Source: Erysipelotrichaceae bacterium | GTDB lineage: Bacteria; Bacillota_I; Bacilli_A; Erysipelotrichales; Erysipelotrichaceae | Length of the DNA stretch: 8,869 nucleotides | Assembly (NCBI GenBank): GCA_017419065.1 | Contig: JAFOMB010000055.1 | Span: 1-8,869 of the forward strand | Reading direction: 5' to 3' | In this document: positions 1 to 6,277 of the stretch, one piece after another | How positions within the stretch are numbered: position 1 is the stretch's first letter | How the letters are laid out: every line of letters begins with the position of its first letter | The notes under the pieces: generated by a model | What the model was told of the DNA's origin: nothing | The model's input: the letters and a program-made list of their open reading frames with translations, nothing else | Database searches by the model: none | Translations under genes and position numbers: made by a program

Positions 1-1336
1 TCGACAGTAATTCGGATGTCTCGACGGAGATCGTACCGACGAGGACCGGCTGTCCCTTGGCGTAGAGTTCCTTGACCTCATTGATGAGGGCTTCGTATTT
101 CGCTCTCTTGGTGCCGAAGATCATATCCGGATAGTCCACACGGATGACCGGACGGTTGGTCGGGATCTCGACGACACGCATATTGTAGATACTGAGGAAT
201 TCCTCTTCCTCGGTCTTGGCAGTACCGGTCATACCGGCCAGCTTGTTGTAGAGACGGAAGAAGTTCTGATAGGTGATCGTAGCCAGGGTCGTCGTCTCCT
301 GCTTGATCATGACGCCTTCCTTGGCCTGTATCGCCTGATGCAGACCGTCGGAATACTCTCTGCCCGGCATCTTACGGCCGGTATTCTGGTCGACGATGAT
401 GACTTCGCCTTCCTCGACGACGTATTCGATATCCCTGTGCATGATGTAGTTGGCACGCAGGGCCTGAGAGATGTAGTGGACCAGGGTCGTATTGTCGAGA
501 TCGTAGAGGTTGTCGACACCGAAGGCCTTTTCACCCTTGGCGACACCGGCCTCCGTTAAGGAGATGGTCTTTCCCTTGATGTCGATCTCGTAGTCTTCTC
601 CCTCTTTCAGTCTCTTGACGAACTTATCTGCGTTGATGTACTGATTGGCTGTCTTGCGCTGACCGCCGGAGATGATCAGAGGCGTCCTCGATTCATCGAT
701 CAGGATGGAGTCGACTTCATCGACCAGGGCGAAGTTGAGCGGACGTAGGACCCGGTCTTCGATACGGGTGACCATGTTGTCTCTCAGATAGTCGAAACCG
801 ACTTCCGAGTTGGTCGTATAGGTGATATCGCACTCATAGGCTGCTCTCTTCTGAGCCGGAGTGAGTTCTCTCTTGTTTAAACCGACTGTGAGTCCGAGAA
901 AACGGTGGATCTGTCCCATCCACTCGCTGTCTCTTTCTGCCAGGTATTCGTTGACGGTGATGACGTGGACGCCATGTCCCGCTAGGGCATTGAGGTAGAC
1001 GGCCATGACAGATGTCAGGGTCTTACCTTCACCGGTCTTCATTTCGGCGATATCGCCTCTGTGTAAGACCAGCGCGCCTTCCAGCTGTACCGGATACGGG
1101 AATTCCCCGATCACTCTCTTCGCAGCTTCTCTGGCTGTCGCGAAAGCCTCCGGCATGATGTCATCCAGTGTCTCCCCATCAGCCAGTCTCTTCTTTAAAA
1201 CCGGGGTCATAGCCTGCAGTTCCTCATCGGACATAGCGGCCATCTTGGGCTCCAGTGCCAGGACCGGCTGTACCGATCTCTCTATATCATTCAGGATCCT
1301 TTTATCGCTGTTGAACAGTCTGTCGAATAATCCCAT
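1..1336 (-). CDS. secA: Preprotein translocase ATPase SecA, N-terminal ~445 residues (3' end outside window)
   Basis: SecA is the motor ATPase that pushes unfolded secretory proteins through the SecYEG channel at the cytoplasmic membrane. The reverse-strand translation starts MGLFDRLFNSDKRILND and carries the hallmark SecA motifs. The Walker A segment AEMKTGEGKTLT lies near residues 98-109. VITVNEYLAERD and TTNSEVGFDYLRDNM follow. The Walker B/DEAD-type motif is ALVDEVDSILIDESRTPLI. The start of the second nucleotide-binding domain is VEIPTNRPV, followed by GQPVLVGTISVETSE near the left edge. The open frame covers NBD1, the preprotein cross-linking domain and the beginning of NBD2. The C-terminal helical scaffold and any zinc tail are not visible. 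The start is set by a GGAGG at 1341-1345, four bases upstream of the ATG, and an extended -10 promoter lies just upstream. A cold-shock gene and comFC/comFA precede it on the same strand. Identification is essentially certain. Confidence 0.97.
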   Translation of the reverse strand, partial: MGLFDRLFNSDKRILNDIERSVQPVLALEPKMAAMSDEELQAMTPVLKKRLADGETLDDIMPEAFATAREAAKRVIGEFPYPVQLEGALVLHRGDIAEMKTGEGKTLTSVMAVYLNALAGHGVHVITVNEYLAERDSEWMGQIHRFLGLTVGLNKRELTPAQKRAAYECDITYTTNSEVGFDYLRDNMVTRIEDRVLRPLNFALVDEVDSILIDESRTPLIISGGQRKTANQYINADKFVKRLKEGEDYEIDIKGKTISLTEAGVAKGEKAFGVDNLYDLDNTTLVHYISQALRANYIMHRDIEYVVEEGEVIIVDQNTGRKMPGREYSDGLHQAIQAKEGVMIKQETTTLATITYQNFFRLYNKLAGMTGTAKTEEEEFLSIYNMRVVEIPTNRPVIRVDYPDMIFGTKRAKYEALINEVKELYAKGQPVLVGTISVETSELLS

Positions 1337-1371
1337 AGTACCTCCATATCTATATATAAAAAATATACCTC

Positions 1372-1380
1372 ATTATAGCA
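1372..1380 (-). promoter_or_regulatory. Extended -10 promoter for secA
   Basis: On the reverse strand this reads TGCTATAAT, a perfect TATAAT hexamer with the TGn extension. No good TTGACA-like -35 box sits 16-18 bases upstream. That region coincides with the terminator hairpin of the preceding cold-shock gene. Transcription would start near 1365, giving a leader of about 29 nt with GGAGG before secA. The secA gene therefore seems to be transcribed independently of the com genes, with possible read-through added. Assignment is by consensus only. Confidence 0.6.
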
Positions 1381-1383
1381 CAT

Positions 1384-1414
1384 ATAAAAAGGTTAGTCTT
1401 ATGACCAACCTTTT
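1384..1414 (-). terminator. Rho-independent terminator after the cold-shock gene
   Basis: On the reverse strand the sequence forms AAAAGGTTGGTC, loop ATAA, then GACTAACCTTTT: twelve pairs with one G-U. The run TTTTTAT follows. The upstream arm begins inside the csp stop codon (TAA at 1415-1413), so coding sequence and terminator are packed together. The secA promoter follows immediately. Confidence 0.75.
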
Positions 1415-1622
1415 ACATGGCTTCGTCTATCTTCTTAATGTTGTGAGCCTGGAGACCTCTGTCACCTTCGACCAGATCAAATTCGACCCGGGCGCCTTCA
1501 TCGATCGTCTTATATCCATCCATCACGATCTCAGAGTAGTGGAAGAAGGCATCCTGCCCATCATCAGTTGTAATAAACCCAAAACCCTTCAGTTTATTAA
1601 ACCGCTTTACTTTTCCCAACAT
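1413..1622 (-). CDS. Cold-shock-domain (CspA-type) RNA/ssDNA-binding protein, 69 aa
   Basis: This is a single OB-fold cold-shock domain of the usual length (about 65-70 aa), a family of RNA chaperones and single-stranded nucleic acid binders in the cytoplasm. RNP1 is visible as KGFGFIT (residues 12-18) and RNP2 as DAFFHYS (24-30). The C-terminal strand VEGDRGLQAHNI also matches the family. The surface tryptophan in the usual KVKWFN signature is replaced: the protein reads GKVKRFN, with arginine encoded by CGG, one base change from TGG. RNP2 has FFHYS where FVHFS is typical. The ATG at 1622 is chosen because AAAGGAG lies about nine bases upstream; the frame stays open further upstream only as a shadow of comFC. 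It lies 40 bases after comFC with its own likely promoter, and ends in a terminator before secA. Family call is firm; the specific role is unknown. Confidence 0.93.
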   Translation of the reverse strand: MLGKVKRFNKLKGFGFITTDDGQDAFFHYSEIVMDGYKTIDEGARVEFDLVEGDRGLQAHNIKKIDEAM

Positions 1623-1643
1623 GCTGCTTAACTCCTTTCCTAG

Positions 1644-1652
1644 ATTATAGCA
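1644..1652 (-). promoter_or_regulatory. Extended -10 promoter for the cold-shock gene
   Basis: The reverse strand reads TGCTATAAT, the same nine bases as upstream of secA. A weak -35-like TTTCAA lies 17 bases upstream (1667-1672), inside the last codons of comFC. The predicted start near 1636 leaves a leader of only about 14 nt, little more than the Shine-Dalgarno. The long structured leader known from E. coli cspA is therefore absent, assuming this promoter is the one used. Confidence 0.55.
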
Positions 1653-1662
1653 TTCTTTTTTC

Positions 1663-2271
1663 TTATTTGAAAGCGTTTTCTTTTTCTCCTGCCCGGGACA
1701 GACAGAGAACACGCAGCTTTTGCGTAAAAGGATGTAATGCCCGGAACATTCCCAGGACCGAAGAGCCTGTCGTAATGACATCATCCACGATGAGGACCTT
1801 CTTCTCCTTCGGTCCTTCATAGAGGATATTCGCGCTCATTTTCATTCTCTCCTCCCGGCTCTTCCCCTCCTGTATCCTCTCTTCCTTTAAAGAAAGACCC
1901 TTCACTTCCCTCATGCCCAGAGAAGAAAAGATCCCCCGGAGAGGCAGGAAACCCCGCTCCTTCGTCTTTTTTGAACTTCCCGGCACATAGGCCAGGGCAT
2001 AGCCGTGATAGCGGAGAGCGATATAGTCCTTCAGGTCATAGAGAAAGACATCTTTCAGGGCTTCGTCATAGCACTCCTTGTATTGAAGAAGCAGGGAGGA
2101 AAAGAAACCTTCATACCTGTAAAAGGTCTCGACATCGAAGTCCTCCATATGCAGGATCTTCCGATCCAAAGGCAGTTTCTTCCGGCACTCCGTACACAGG
2201 AGATCTTCTTTCCCGAACAGGGACGACAGGGATTCCCTTTTCTTCTCCTTATCACAGTAGATACATCTCAT
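1663..2271 (-). CDS. comFC: ComFC-type competence protein (zinc finger plus phosphoribosyltransferase fold), 202 aa
   Basis: ComFC/ComF proteins help handle incoming single-stranded DNA during natural transformation and work with the ComFA helicase. The N-terminus carries a four-cysteine zinc-binding pair, C3-x2-C6 and C26-x2-C29. The C-terminal half is a type I phosphoribosyltransferase fold with a clear PRPP-loop motif, VLIVDDVITTGS (residues 159-170). Between them are the family segments VPGSSKKTKERGF (96-108) and IQEGKSREER (133-142), matching the conserved ERGFN and Q-x-x-x-sR-x-eR patterns in relaxed form; ERGF is followed by L rather than N. The length is slightly below the ~220-240 aa typical of the family. 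Its ATG overlaps the comFA stop as ATGA (2271-2268), implying translational coupling. Whether the host is actually transformable cannot be told from here. Confidence 0.9.
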   Translation of the reverse strand: MRCIYCDKEKKRESLSSLFGKEDLLCTECRKKLPLDRKILHMEDFDVETFYRYEGFFSSLLLQYKECYDEALKDVFLYDLKDYIALRYHGYALAYVPGSSKKTKERGFLPLRGIFSSLGMREVKGLSLKEERIQEGKSREERMKMSANILYEGPKEKKVLIVDDVITTGSSVLGMFRALHPFTQKLRVLCLSRAGEKENAFK

Positions 2272-3404
2272 AGATGGGCATTGGCCTCCTTTAAAGTCCT
2301 GATCGTTTCTGTAACAGCGGGATCGTAGCGGTTGAGGAAGATGTAGCCCTCTCCTTTGAGATCGCCGATACCCCTTCGAAGTCTTCCCAGCATCTGTATC
2401 AGCGAAGACACATTGAAAATACCCTTCCGGATATCGAGGATGACGACGCTCACATTCCGTATCGTCACCCCTCTTTCCAGGACGCTGGTGGAAAAGATGA
2501 CGCGCTTTCTACCCTCCCGGAATTCCCGGATGGCCTCTTCCCTGGAAGGAAGGTCGGAGTAGACATATGTCGAAGAGACGAAGTGACGAAACAGCGACCA
2601 GTAGAGTTTCGTCAGCTTCTTTTCCGGCAGAAAGAAGATGATCTGTCCCTTCTCCCTGTGGAAGAGATAGAAGAGATAGAGGAAGGAAAAGAGGACCGGT
2701 GCCAGGAAGCACGAAGGCAAGGGAAGCGGCTCATAGGAAGGCCGGACAAACAGGGAGACCGTCGTATAAGGTCTTCTCGAAAGGACTTTCTTCAGCGTCT
2801 CATCGACTGTAGCCGTGGAATAGAGGATTCGTCCCCGGCAGCTCGATAAGGCGATCCCATACAGGGTCTCATCGCCGGAGAGAGGATAGGCATCGGCTTC
2901 ATCGATGATCAGCAGGTCAAAGGTGTGATGGTAGCGGTAGAGCTGATGGGCTGTACAGACGATGAGATCCCCGGTGGTCTTTTCATGGTGGCCGCCATAG
3001 ACGGCGATGACCTCTGCCTCGGGAAAGATCTCCTGAAAACGTCTGGAGAGTTCAATGACCACTTCCCTCCGGGCGATGGCGAAGCAGACCTTCTTCCCCT
3101 CTTTGAGAAAGGAAGAGATGCTTTCGATGGTGATCTCCGTCTTCCCGGCTCCGCAGACACAGGACAGTAAGACATCGCCCTTTTTCAATGCTTCCAGGCA
3201 CTCTTTAGAAGCCCTCTTCTGATCTTTGGTGAGCTCATAGCGGAGGGTATATTCCTCTACCCCCAGTTTCACATCGTAGGACAGCTCCCCGATCTCCTCT
3301 TCCAGCAGTATCCTCTTGAAGCGTACACACTTCCGGCAATACACTCCCCTGCTTCCCTTGTAGAAACATCTTTCATCGCGGTTACCGCATCTTGGACATT
3401 CCAT
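2268..3404 (-). CDS. comFA: ComFA-type DEAD-box ATPase for DNA uptake, 378 aa
   Basis: ComFA is the ATP-driven superfamily 2 helicase/translocase thought to pull transforming single-stranded DNA through the ComEC channel. The sequence shows, in order: a four-cysteine zinc finger (C3, C6, C23, C26), a Q-like ELTKDQKRAS (57-66), Walker A CGAGKTE (84-90), LIIDEADAYPL with the DEAD box (168-171), STAT (196-199), the ComFA-type linker RPSYEPLPLP (221-230), and motif VI QMLGRLRR (337-344). The linker is followed by an unusually hydrophobic stretch at 232-249. The protein is shorter than B. subtilis ComFA (about 460 aa) and starts almost directly at the zinc finger, so the N-terminal extension is absent. 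The start is well supported by GGAGGG six bases upstream of the ATG. It overlaps comFC by four bases. PriA was considered, but the compact size and comFC partner fit ComFA. Confidence 0.92.
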   Translation of the reverse strand: MECPRCGNRDERCFYKGSRGVYCRKCVRFKRILLEEEIGELSYDVKLGVEEYTLRYELTKDQKRASKECLEALKKGDVLLSCVCGAGKTEITIESISSFLKEGKKVCFAIARREVVIELSRRFQEIFPEAEVIAVYGGHHEKTTGDLIVCTAHQLYRYHHTFDLLIIDEADAYPLSGDETLYGIALSSCRGRILYSTATVDETLKKVLSRRPYTTVSLFVRPSYEPLPLPSCFLAPVLFSFLYLFYLFHREKGQIIFFLPEKKLTKLYWSLFRHFVSSTYVYSDLPSREEAIREFREGRKRVIFSTSVLERGVTIRNVSVVILDIRKGIFNVSSLIQMLGRLRRGIGDLKGEGYIFLNRYDPAVTETIRTLKEANAHL

Positions 3405-3491
3405 TTCACACCCTCCAATACATTCTTGCGGCCAACTTCCCGAATTCCTAGCTTTTCTTTCAAAAAAGAGACTTCATGATAGGATAGTGGT
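3405..3491. promoter_or_regulatory. Divergent intergenic region between comFA and rsmF
   Basis: This 87-bp gap separates the two diverging transcription units and must hold promoters for both. The comFA ribosome-binding site is at 3411-3416 (GGAGGG on the reverse strand). On the forward strand TGATAGGAT (3477-3485) resembles an extended -10. The segment 3458-3463 reads TTTCAA forward and TTGAAA in reverse, a -35-like hexamer toward comFA. No convincing -10 for comFA was found. No ComK-box-like palindrome was recognised. Confidence 0.45.
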
Positions 3492-4829
3492 ATGAACAGA
3501 AAACTGCCGGAAAAGTATCTGGACAATATGAAGGAACTGCTGAAGGAGGAGTTTGAAGACTACCTCTCCTCTTTCGAAAGAGAATACACACCTTCCTTGC
3601 GTATCAACACCTCCAAGATCTCTGTAGAGGACTTTTTAAAGATCTCGCCCTTCCATCTCACCCCTGTCCCATGGAGCTCTGATGGCTTCTACTATGAGGA
3701 AGAAGATAATCCGACCAAGCACCCGTATTACTACGCCGGTCTTTACTACATCCAGGAAGCCTCGGCCATGACACCGGGAGAGATCATCGGTGTCGAAGAG
3801 GGCGACAGGGTTTTAGACTGCTGTGCTGCCCCGGGAGGAAAGTCCACCAAGGTCCTCTCCCGCCTGAAGGGAACCGGCATCCTCTTCGCCAACGATCTCA
3901 GCACTTCCCGCTGCCGGGCTCTTTTAAAGAATCTGGAACTCTATGGCGGCGATAACTATTGCGTATTATCGGAAGACATCGAAGTGCTGAAGAAGAACTT
4001 CAGCGGCTTCTTCACGAAGATCCTCATCGATGCGCCATGCAGCGGAGAAGGCATGTTCCACAAGGAGCCGTCACTGATCACTTCCTGGGAAGAAAGAGGA
4101 AACGAGGCCTATCAGCCTGTACAGAAGAAGATCCTGAAAGACGCTTTGGACCTCCTGGCACCGGGAGGAAGGCTCTTATATTCCACCTGTACCTTCTCGC
4201 CATTGGAAGATGAAGACGTCATTGCTTATGCGTTATCCGAGAGAGCGGACATCCATCTCATCGACATCCCGAAGGAGCATGGCTTTCAGGAAGGCGTCAA
4301 AGGTTTGAAAGAATGCGCGCGTCTTTATCCGCACCATCTAAGGGGAGAAGGCCACTTCCTGGCCCTTCTGGAAAAAGACGGGGAGACGCCAAAAGACAAT
4401 AACGGAAGGACAGAGGTATCTCTTCCGGAAGAACTGAAAGACATCTCCCGTCCTTTCTGTAACGGTCACTTTGAATACCGGAAGGAGAAACTCTACTTCC
4501 TCCCGGATCATCTGAAGAAACTCTCCGATTCCCGGTACCGTATCCTGCGCTCCGGCCTACTGATCGGGGAAGATAAGGGAAAGAGATTTGAATACTCGCA
4601 GGCTCTCGCCCTGTCCCTGAAGAAAGAGGAGTATCCCTACGTTCTGGATCTGTCCTCACAGGATGACAGAGTTCTCCGCTATCTCAAAGGGGAAAGTATC
4701 TCCCTTAAGGAAGAAGGTCTCGACAAGAAGACGGTCCTGGTCCTCACAGACGGCTATCCGCTTGGCTGGGGAAGAGTCCAGGGAAACATGATGAAAAACC
4801 TCTACCCGAAGGAATGGAGGATGCGATGA
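3492..4829 (+). CDS. rsmF: RsmF-family 16S rRNA (cytosine-C5)-methyltransferase, 445 aa
   Basis: This is a class I SAM-dependent m5C RNA methyltransferase of the RsmB/NOP/RsmF group, which methylates cytosines near the decoding site of 16S rRNA (C1407 in E. coli). The SAM-binding motif I is VLDCCAAPGGKSTKV (107-121), and the acidic residue binding the SAM ribose is probably D135. Motif IV is DAPCSGEGM with C183, and motif VI is YSTCTFSPLEDE with C233, giving the two-cysteine active site of m5C enzymes. The region after about 310 matches the RsmF C-terminal part with a PUA-like end (DGYPLGWGRVQGN, 420-432). The length and order fit Gram-positive RsmF homologues, though the exact target cytosine(s) cannot be inferred. 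AGGA at 3481-3484 is a weak Shine-Dalgarno, and the same bases can be read as a -10 box. It overlaps the rsuA start as ATGA (4826-4829). Confidence 0.85.
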   Translation: MNRKLPEKYLDNMKELLKEEFEDYLSSFEREYTPSLRINTSKISVEDFLKISPFHLTPVPWSSDGFYYEEEDNPTKHPYYYAGLYYIQEASAMTPGEIIGVEEGDRVLDCCAAPGGKSTKVLSRLKGTGILFANDLSTSRCRALLKNLELYGGDNYCVLSEDIEVLKKNFSGFFTKILIDAPCSGEGMFHKEPSLITSWEERGNEAYQPVQKKILKDALDLLAPGGRLLYSTCTFSPLEDEDVIAYALSERADIHLIDIPKEHGFQEGVKGLKECARLYPHHLRGEGHFLALLEKDGETPKDNNGRTEVSLPEELKDISRPFCNGHFEYRKEKLYFLPDHLKKLSDSRYRILRSGLLIGEDKGKRFEYSQALALSLKKEEYPYVLDLSSQDDRVLRYLKGESISLKEEGLDKKTVLVLTDGYPLGWGRVQGNMMKNLYPKEWRMR

Positions 4830-5527
4830 GACTCGATAAATATCTGGCGGATATGAAATGCGGTACCCGCAGCGAAGTAAAGAAACTGATCAAAGCGAAA
4901 AGGGTCAAAGTCAACGGAGAAGTGATGAAGGATGCCTCCTACGACGTCCTCAGATCCGACGTTGTGACTCTCGACAGTGAAGAGATCTCCTATGTCGAAA
5001 AGGAGTATTACCTCCTCTATAAACCGGCCGGTACGGTATGTGCCCTGGAAGACAGGAAGTATCCGGTCGTCATGGAACTCATTGATTCCAGAAGAAAAGA
5101 TATCTTCCCGGTGGGAAGACTGGACCTCGATACCGAAGGTGCCCTGCTGATCACCAATGACGGAAAGCTCGCCCACTCCCTTCTTTCTCCGAAACACCAC
5201 GTCGAAAAGACCTACTACGCCGAAACAGAGAACGATCTGCCGGAGGATGCGGAAAAGCTCCTGGAGACACCGATGGACCTCGGTGATTTCATCACCCTTC
5301 CTGCCAAGGCGAAGGTGCTTTCTTCCAGAAGTGCGGAACTCACGGTCCACGAAGGCAAGTATCATCAGGTCAAGAGGATGTTCGAGAAGATCGGAGCTCC
5401 TGTCAGTTACCTGAAGAGGATAAGCTTCGGAGGTCTTGATCTGACAGGACTGGAAAAAGGAGACTTCCGCAGTCTCAATGAAGAAGAGATAGAAGATCTG
5501 AAAAGACAGACAGAAGACCCGGCATAA
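4826..5527 (+). CDS. rsuA: RsuA-type 16S rRNA pseudouridine synthase, 233 aa
   Basis: The enzyme isomerises a uridine to pseudouridine in rRNA (U516 of 16S rRNA for E. coli RsuA). An S4 RNA-binding domain occupies about residues 1-60 (MRLDKYLAD, then RVKVNGE). The synthase domain has LLYKPAGTVC and the RsuA/RluB/E/F signature GRLDLDTEGALLITNDG, in which D100 aligns with the catalytic aspartate. CEKTY-like VEKTYYAE and EGKYHQVKRMF follow. Overall length equals RsuA (about 230 aa), which favours RsuA over RluB/RluE. The start at 4826 is preferred over an in-frame ATG at 4814: GGAGGA sits at 4816-4821, the ATG overlaps the rsmF stop, and MRLDK is the canonical RsuA N-terminus. With rsmF it forms a two-gene small-subunit rRNA modification operon. 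Its stop codon lies inside the loop of the terminator. Confidence 0.9.
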   Translation: MRLDKYLADMKCGTRSEVKKLIKAKRVKVNGEVMKDASYDVLRSDVVTLDSEEISYVEKEYYLLYKPAGTVCALEDRKYPVVMELIDSRRKDIFPVGRLDLDTEGALLITNDGKLAHSLLSPKHHVEKTYYAETENDLPEDAEKLLETPMDLGDFITLPAKAKVLSSRSAELTVHEGKYHQVKRMFEKIGAPVSYLKRISFGGLDLTGLEKGDFRSLNEEEIEDLKRQTEDPA

Positions 5528-5537
5528 CGGGTTTTTT
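5514..5537 (+). terminator. Rho-independent terminator of rsmF-rsuA, stop codon in the loop
   Basis: The stem CCCG (5518-5521) and CGGG (5528-5531) encloses the loop GCATAA. Flanking AAGA pairs with the first T residues through one G-U, and a run of six T follows (5532-5537). The rsuA stop codon TAA (5525-5527) is part of the loop. Confidence 0.8.
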
Positions 5538-5540
5538 CAA

Positions 5541-5563
5541 AAGAAAAGGCAGATCACTCTGCC
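5541..5563 (-). terminator. Rho-independent terminator of the ridA operon, stop codon in the loop
   Basis: On the reverse strand GGCAGA, loop GTGA, TCTGCC forms a perfect six-pair stem with a GNRA-type tetraloop, followed by TTTTCTTTT. The TGA of that loop (5556-5554) is the stop codon of the membrane-protein gene. It abuts the oppositely oriented rsuA terminator. Confidence 0.85.
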
Positions 5564-6240
5564 TGTATCATCGATGGTAGCTGATAGTGTATCTCGATCG
5601 TATTCATGTCTTCGATCTTTTTCTTTATGAACCAGCGCATGACGATTGTGAGGATCACCAGTCCGATCAGGAACTTTCCCAGCATCTTATAATACCTGTA
5701 CTCTTTCCAGAAAAGAGGCAGGACGGCATCCAATAAAGACATGATGAGACTGCCGATCAGTACAGCCAGGAGTGTCCTCTTATTGAAGATCTTCCGCCAT
5801 GGGAGATCCGGGAACAGCAGTTTGACGCAGATCCCGATGACGGCCATCAGGATGATGGTCTGTAAGAGGAAAGTCAGAAGGACATTCAAAACCGGAGATA
5901 AAAGACTTCCCCATAAGAACTCTCCTAAAGAGAGGATCATCGTCCCCAGACACCATAACGGCACACAGAAGATCATCCGGATACGGAGCGGGATCCTGTA
6001 GATCTGTCTCTTGAGCTTGTCCTTATAGCCGGTGTGGTCCTTCCCCTCTTCATTCTCCAGTTCATCTTCCGAGTAGTCATCGATGTTTTCGATCAGGATG
6101 ACCGGTTTCTCATGGTTCTCTTCTACGAGTTCCTTCGGAGAATCAAAAACACCTCCCAGCAGGACGCTGATCGATGTCAGGGATGCGAGGATGCCGATGG
6201 AGGCCTTTTTCTTCAGGCGTTCCTTCTTTTCTTTTTCCAC
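5554..6240 (-). CDS. Hypothetical multi-pass membrane protein with acidic N-terminal linker, GTG start, 228 aa
   Basis: I do not recognise a family. The N-terminus is strongly basic (MEKEKKERLKKK) followed by a hydrophobic segment at 14-32, so it is a signal anchor or first membrane helix. Residues 34-68 are very acidic (VEENHEK, IDDYSEDELENEEG). Further hydrophobic segments lie near 88-106, 113-141 (possibly two helices), 156-176 and 188-205, with a short basic stretch KKK (206-208) and a polar tail. This suggests a cytoplasmic-membrane protein with about five helices. The start codon is GTG (6240-6238), seven bases after the stop of the alkD-like gene. No Shine-Dalgarno precedes it, but TATAAT lies six bases upstream. 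The next in-frame ATG is near residue 89, beyond the first helix, so the GTG start is favoured. As the last gene of the ridA operon its role is unknown. Confidence 0.75.
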   Translation of the reverse strand: MEKEKKERLKKKASIGILASLTSISVLLGGVFDSPKELVEENHEKPVILIENIDDYSEDELENEEGKDHTGYKDKLKRQIYRIPLRIRMIFCVPLWCLGTMILSLGEFLWGSLLSPVLNVLLTFLLQTIILMAVIGICVKLLFPDLPWRKIFNKRTLLAVLIGSLIMSLLDAVLPLFWKEYRYYKMLGKFLIGLVILTIVMRWFIKKKIEDMNTIEIHYQLPSMIQAE

Positions 6241-6246
6241 ACTTCT

Positions 6247-6277
6247 ATTATACCGCTTTTCTGCGCAGGCTTTTCAA
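6247..6277 (-). promoter_or_regulatory. Possible internal promoter for the membrane-protein gene
   Basis: On the reverse strand TATAAT (6252-6247) overlaps the stop codon of the alkD-like gene. A TTGAAA hexamer (6277-6272) lies 19 bases upstream, slightly longer than the ideal spacing. Transcription would begin at or within a base or two of the GTG start, giving a leaderless mRNA. It could also be a chance match inside an operon. Confidence 0.35.

Noticed and set aside
338..559. Short open frames on both strands within secA
   Set aside because: SecA motifs run continuously through this region in the minus-strand frame, so the other frames are shadows.
1005..1631. A 208-codon plus-strand open frame over the secA start and csp
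   Set aside because: It is antisense to two clearly conserved genes, has no plausible ribosome site and has a composition typical of a shadow frame.
1623..1662. Cold-shock mRNA thermosensor leader before csp
   Set aside because: The gap is only 40 bases and the predicted leader about 14 nt, too short for the cspA-type structured leader.
1623..1820. N-terminal extension of the cold-shock protein by 66 residues
   Set aside because: The extension is arginine/serine-rich and overlaps comFC in another frame. The internal ATG at 1622 has a strong ribosome site and gives a normal cold-shock domain.
4814..4825. Earlier in-frame ATG for rsuA
   Set aside because: The ribosome site GGAGGA overlaps it, and the family N-terminus MRLDK begins at 4826, where the ATG overlaps the rsmF stop.
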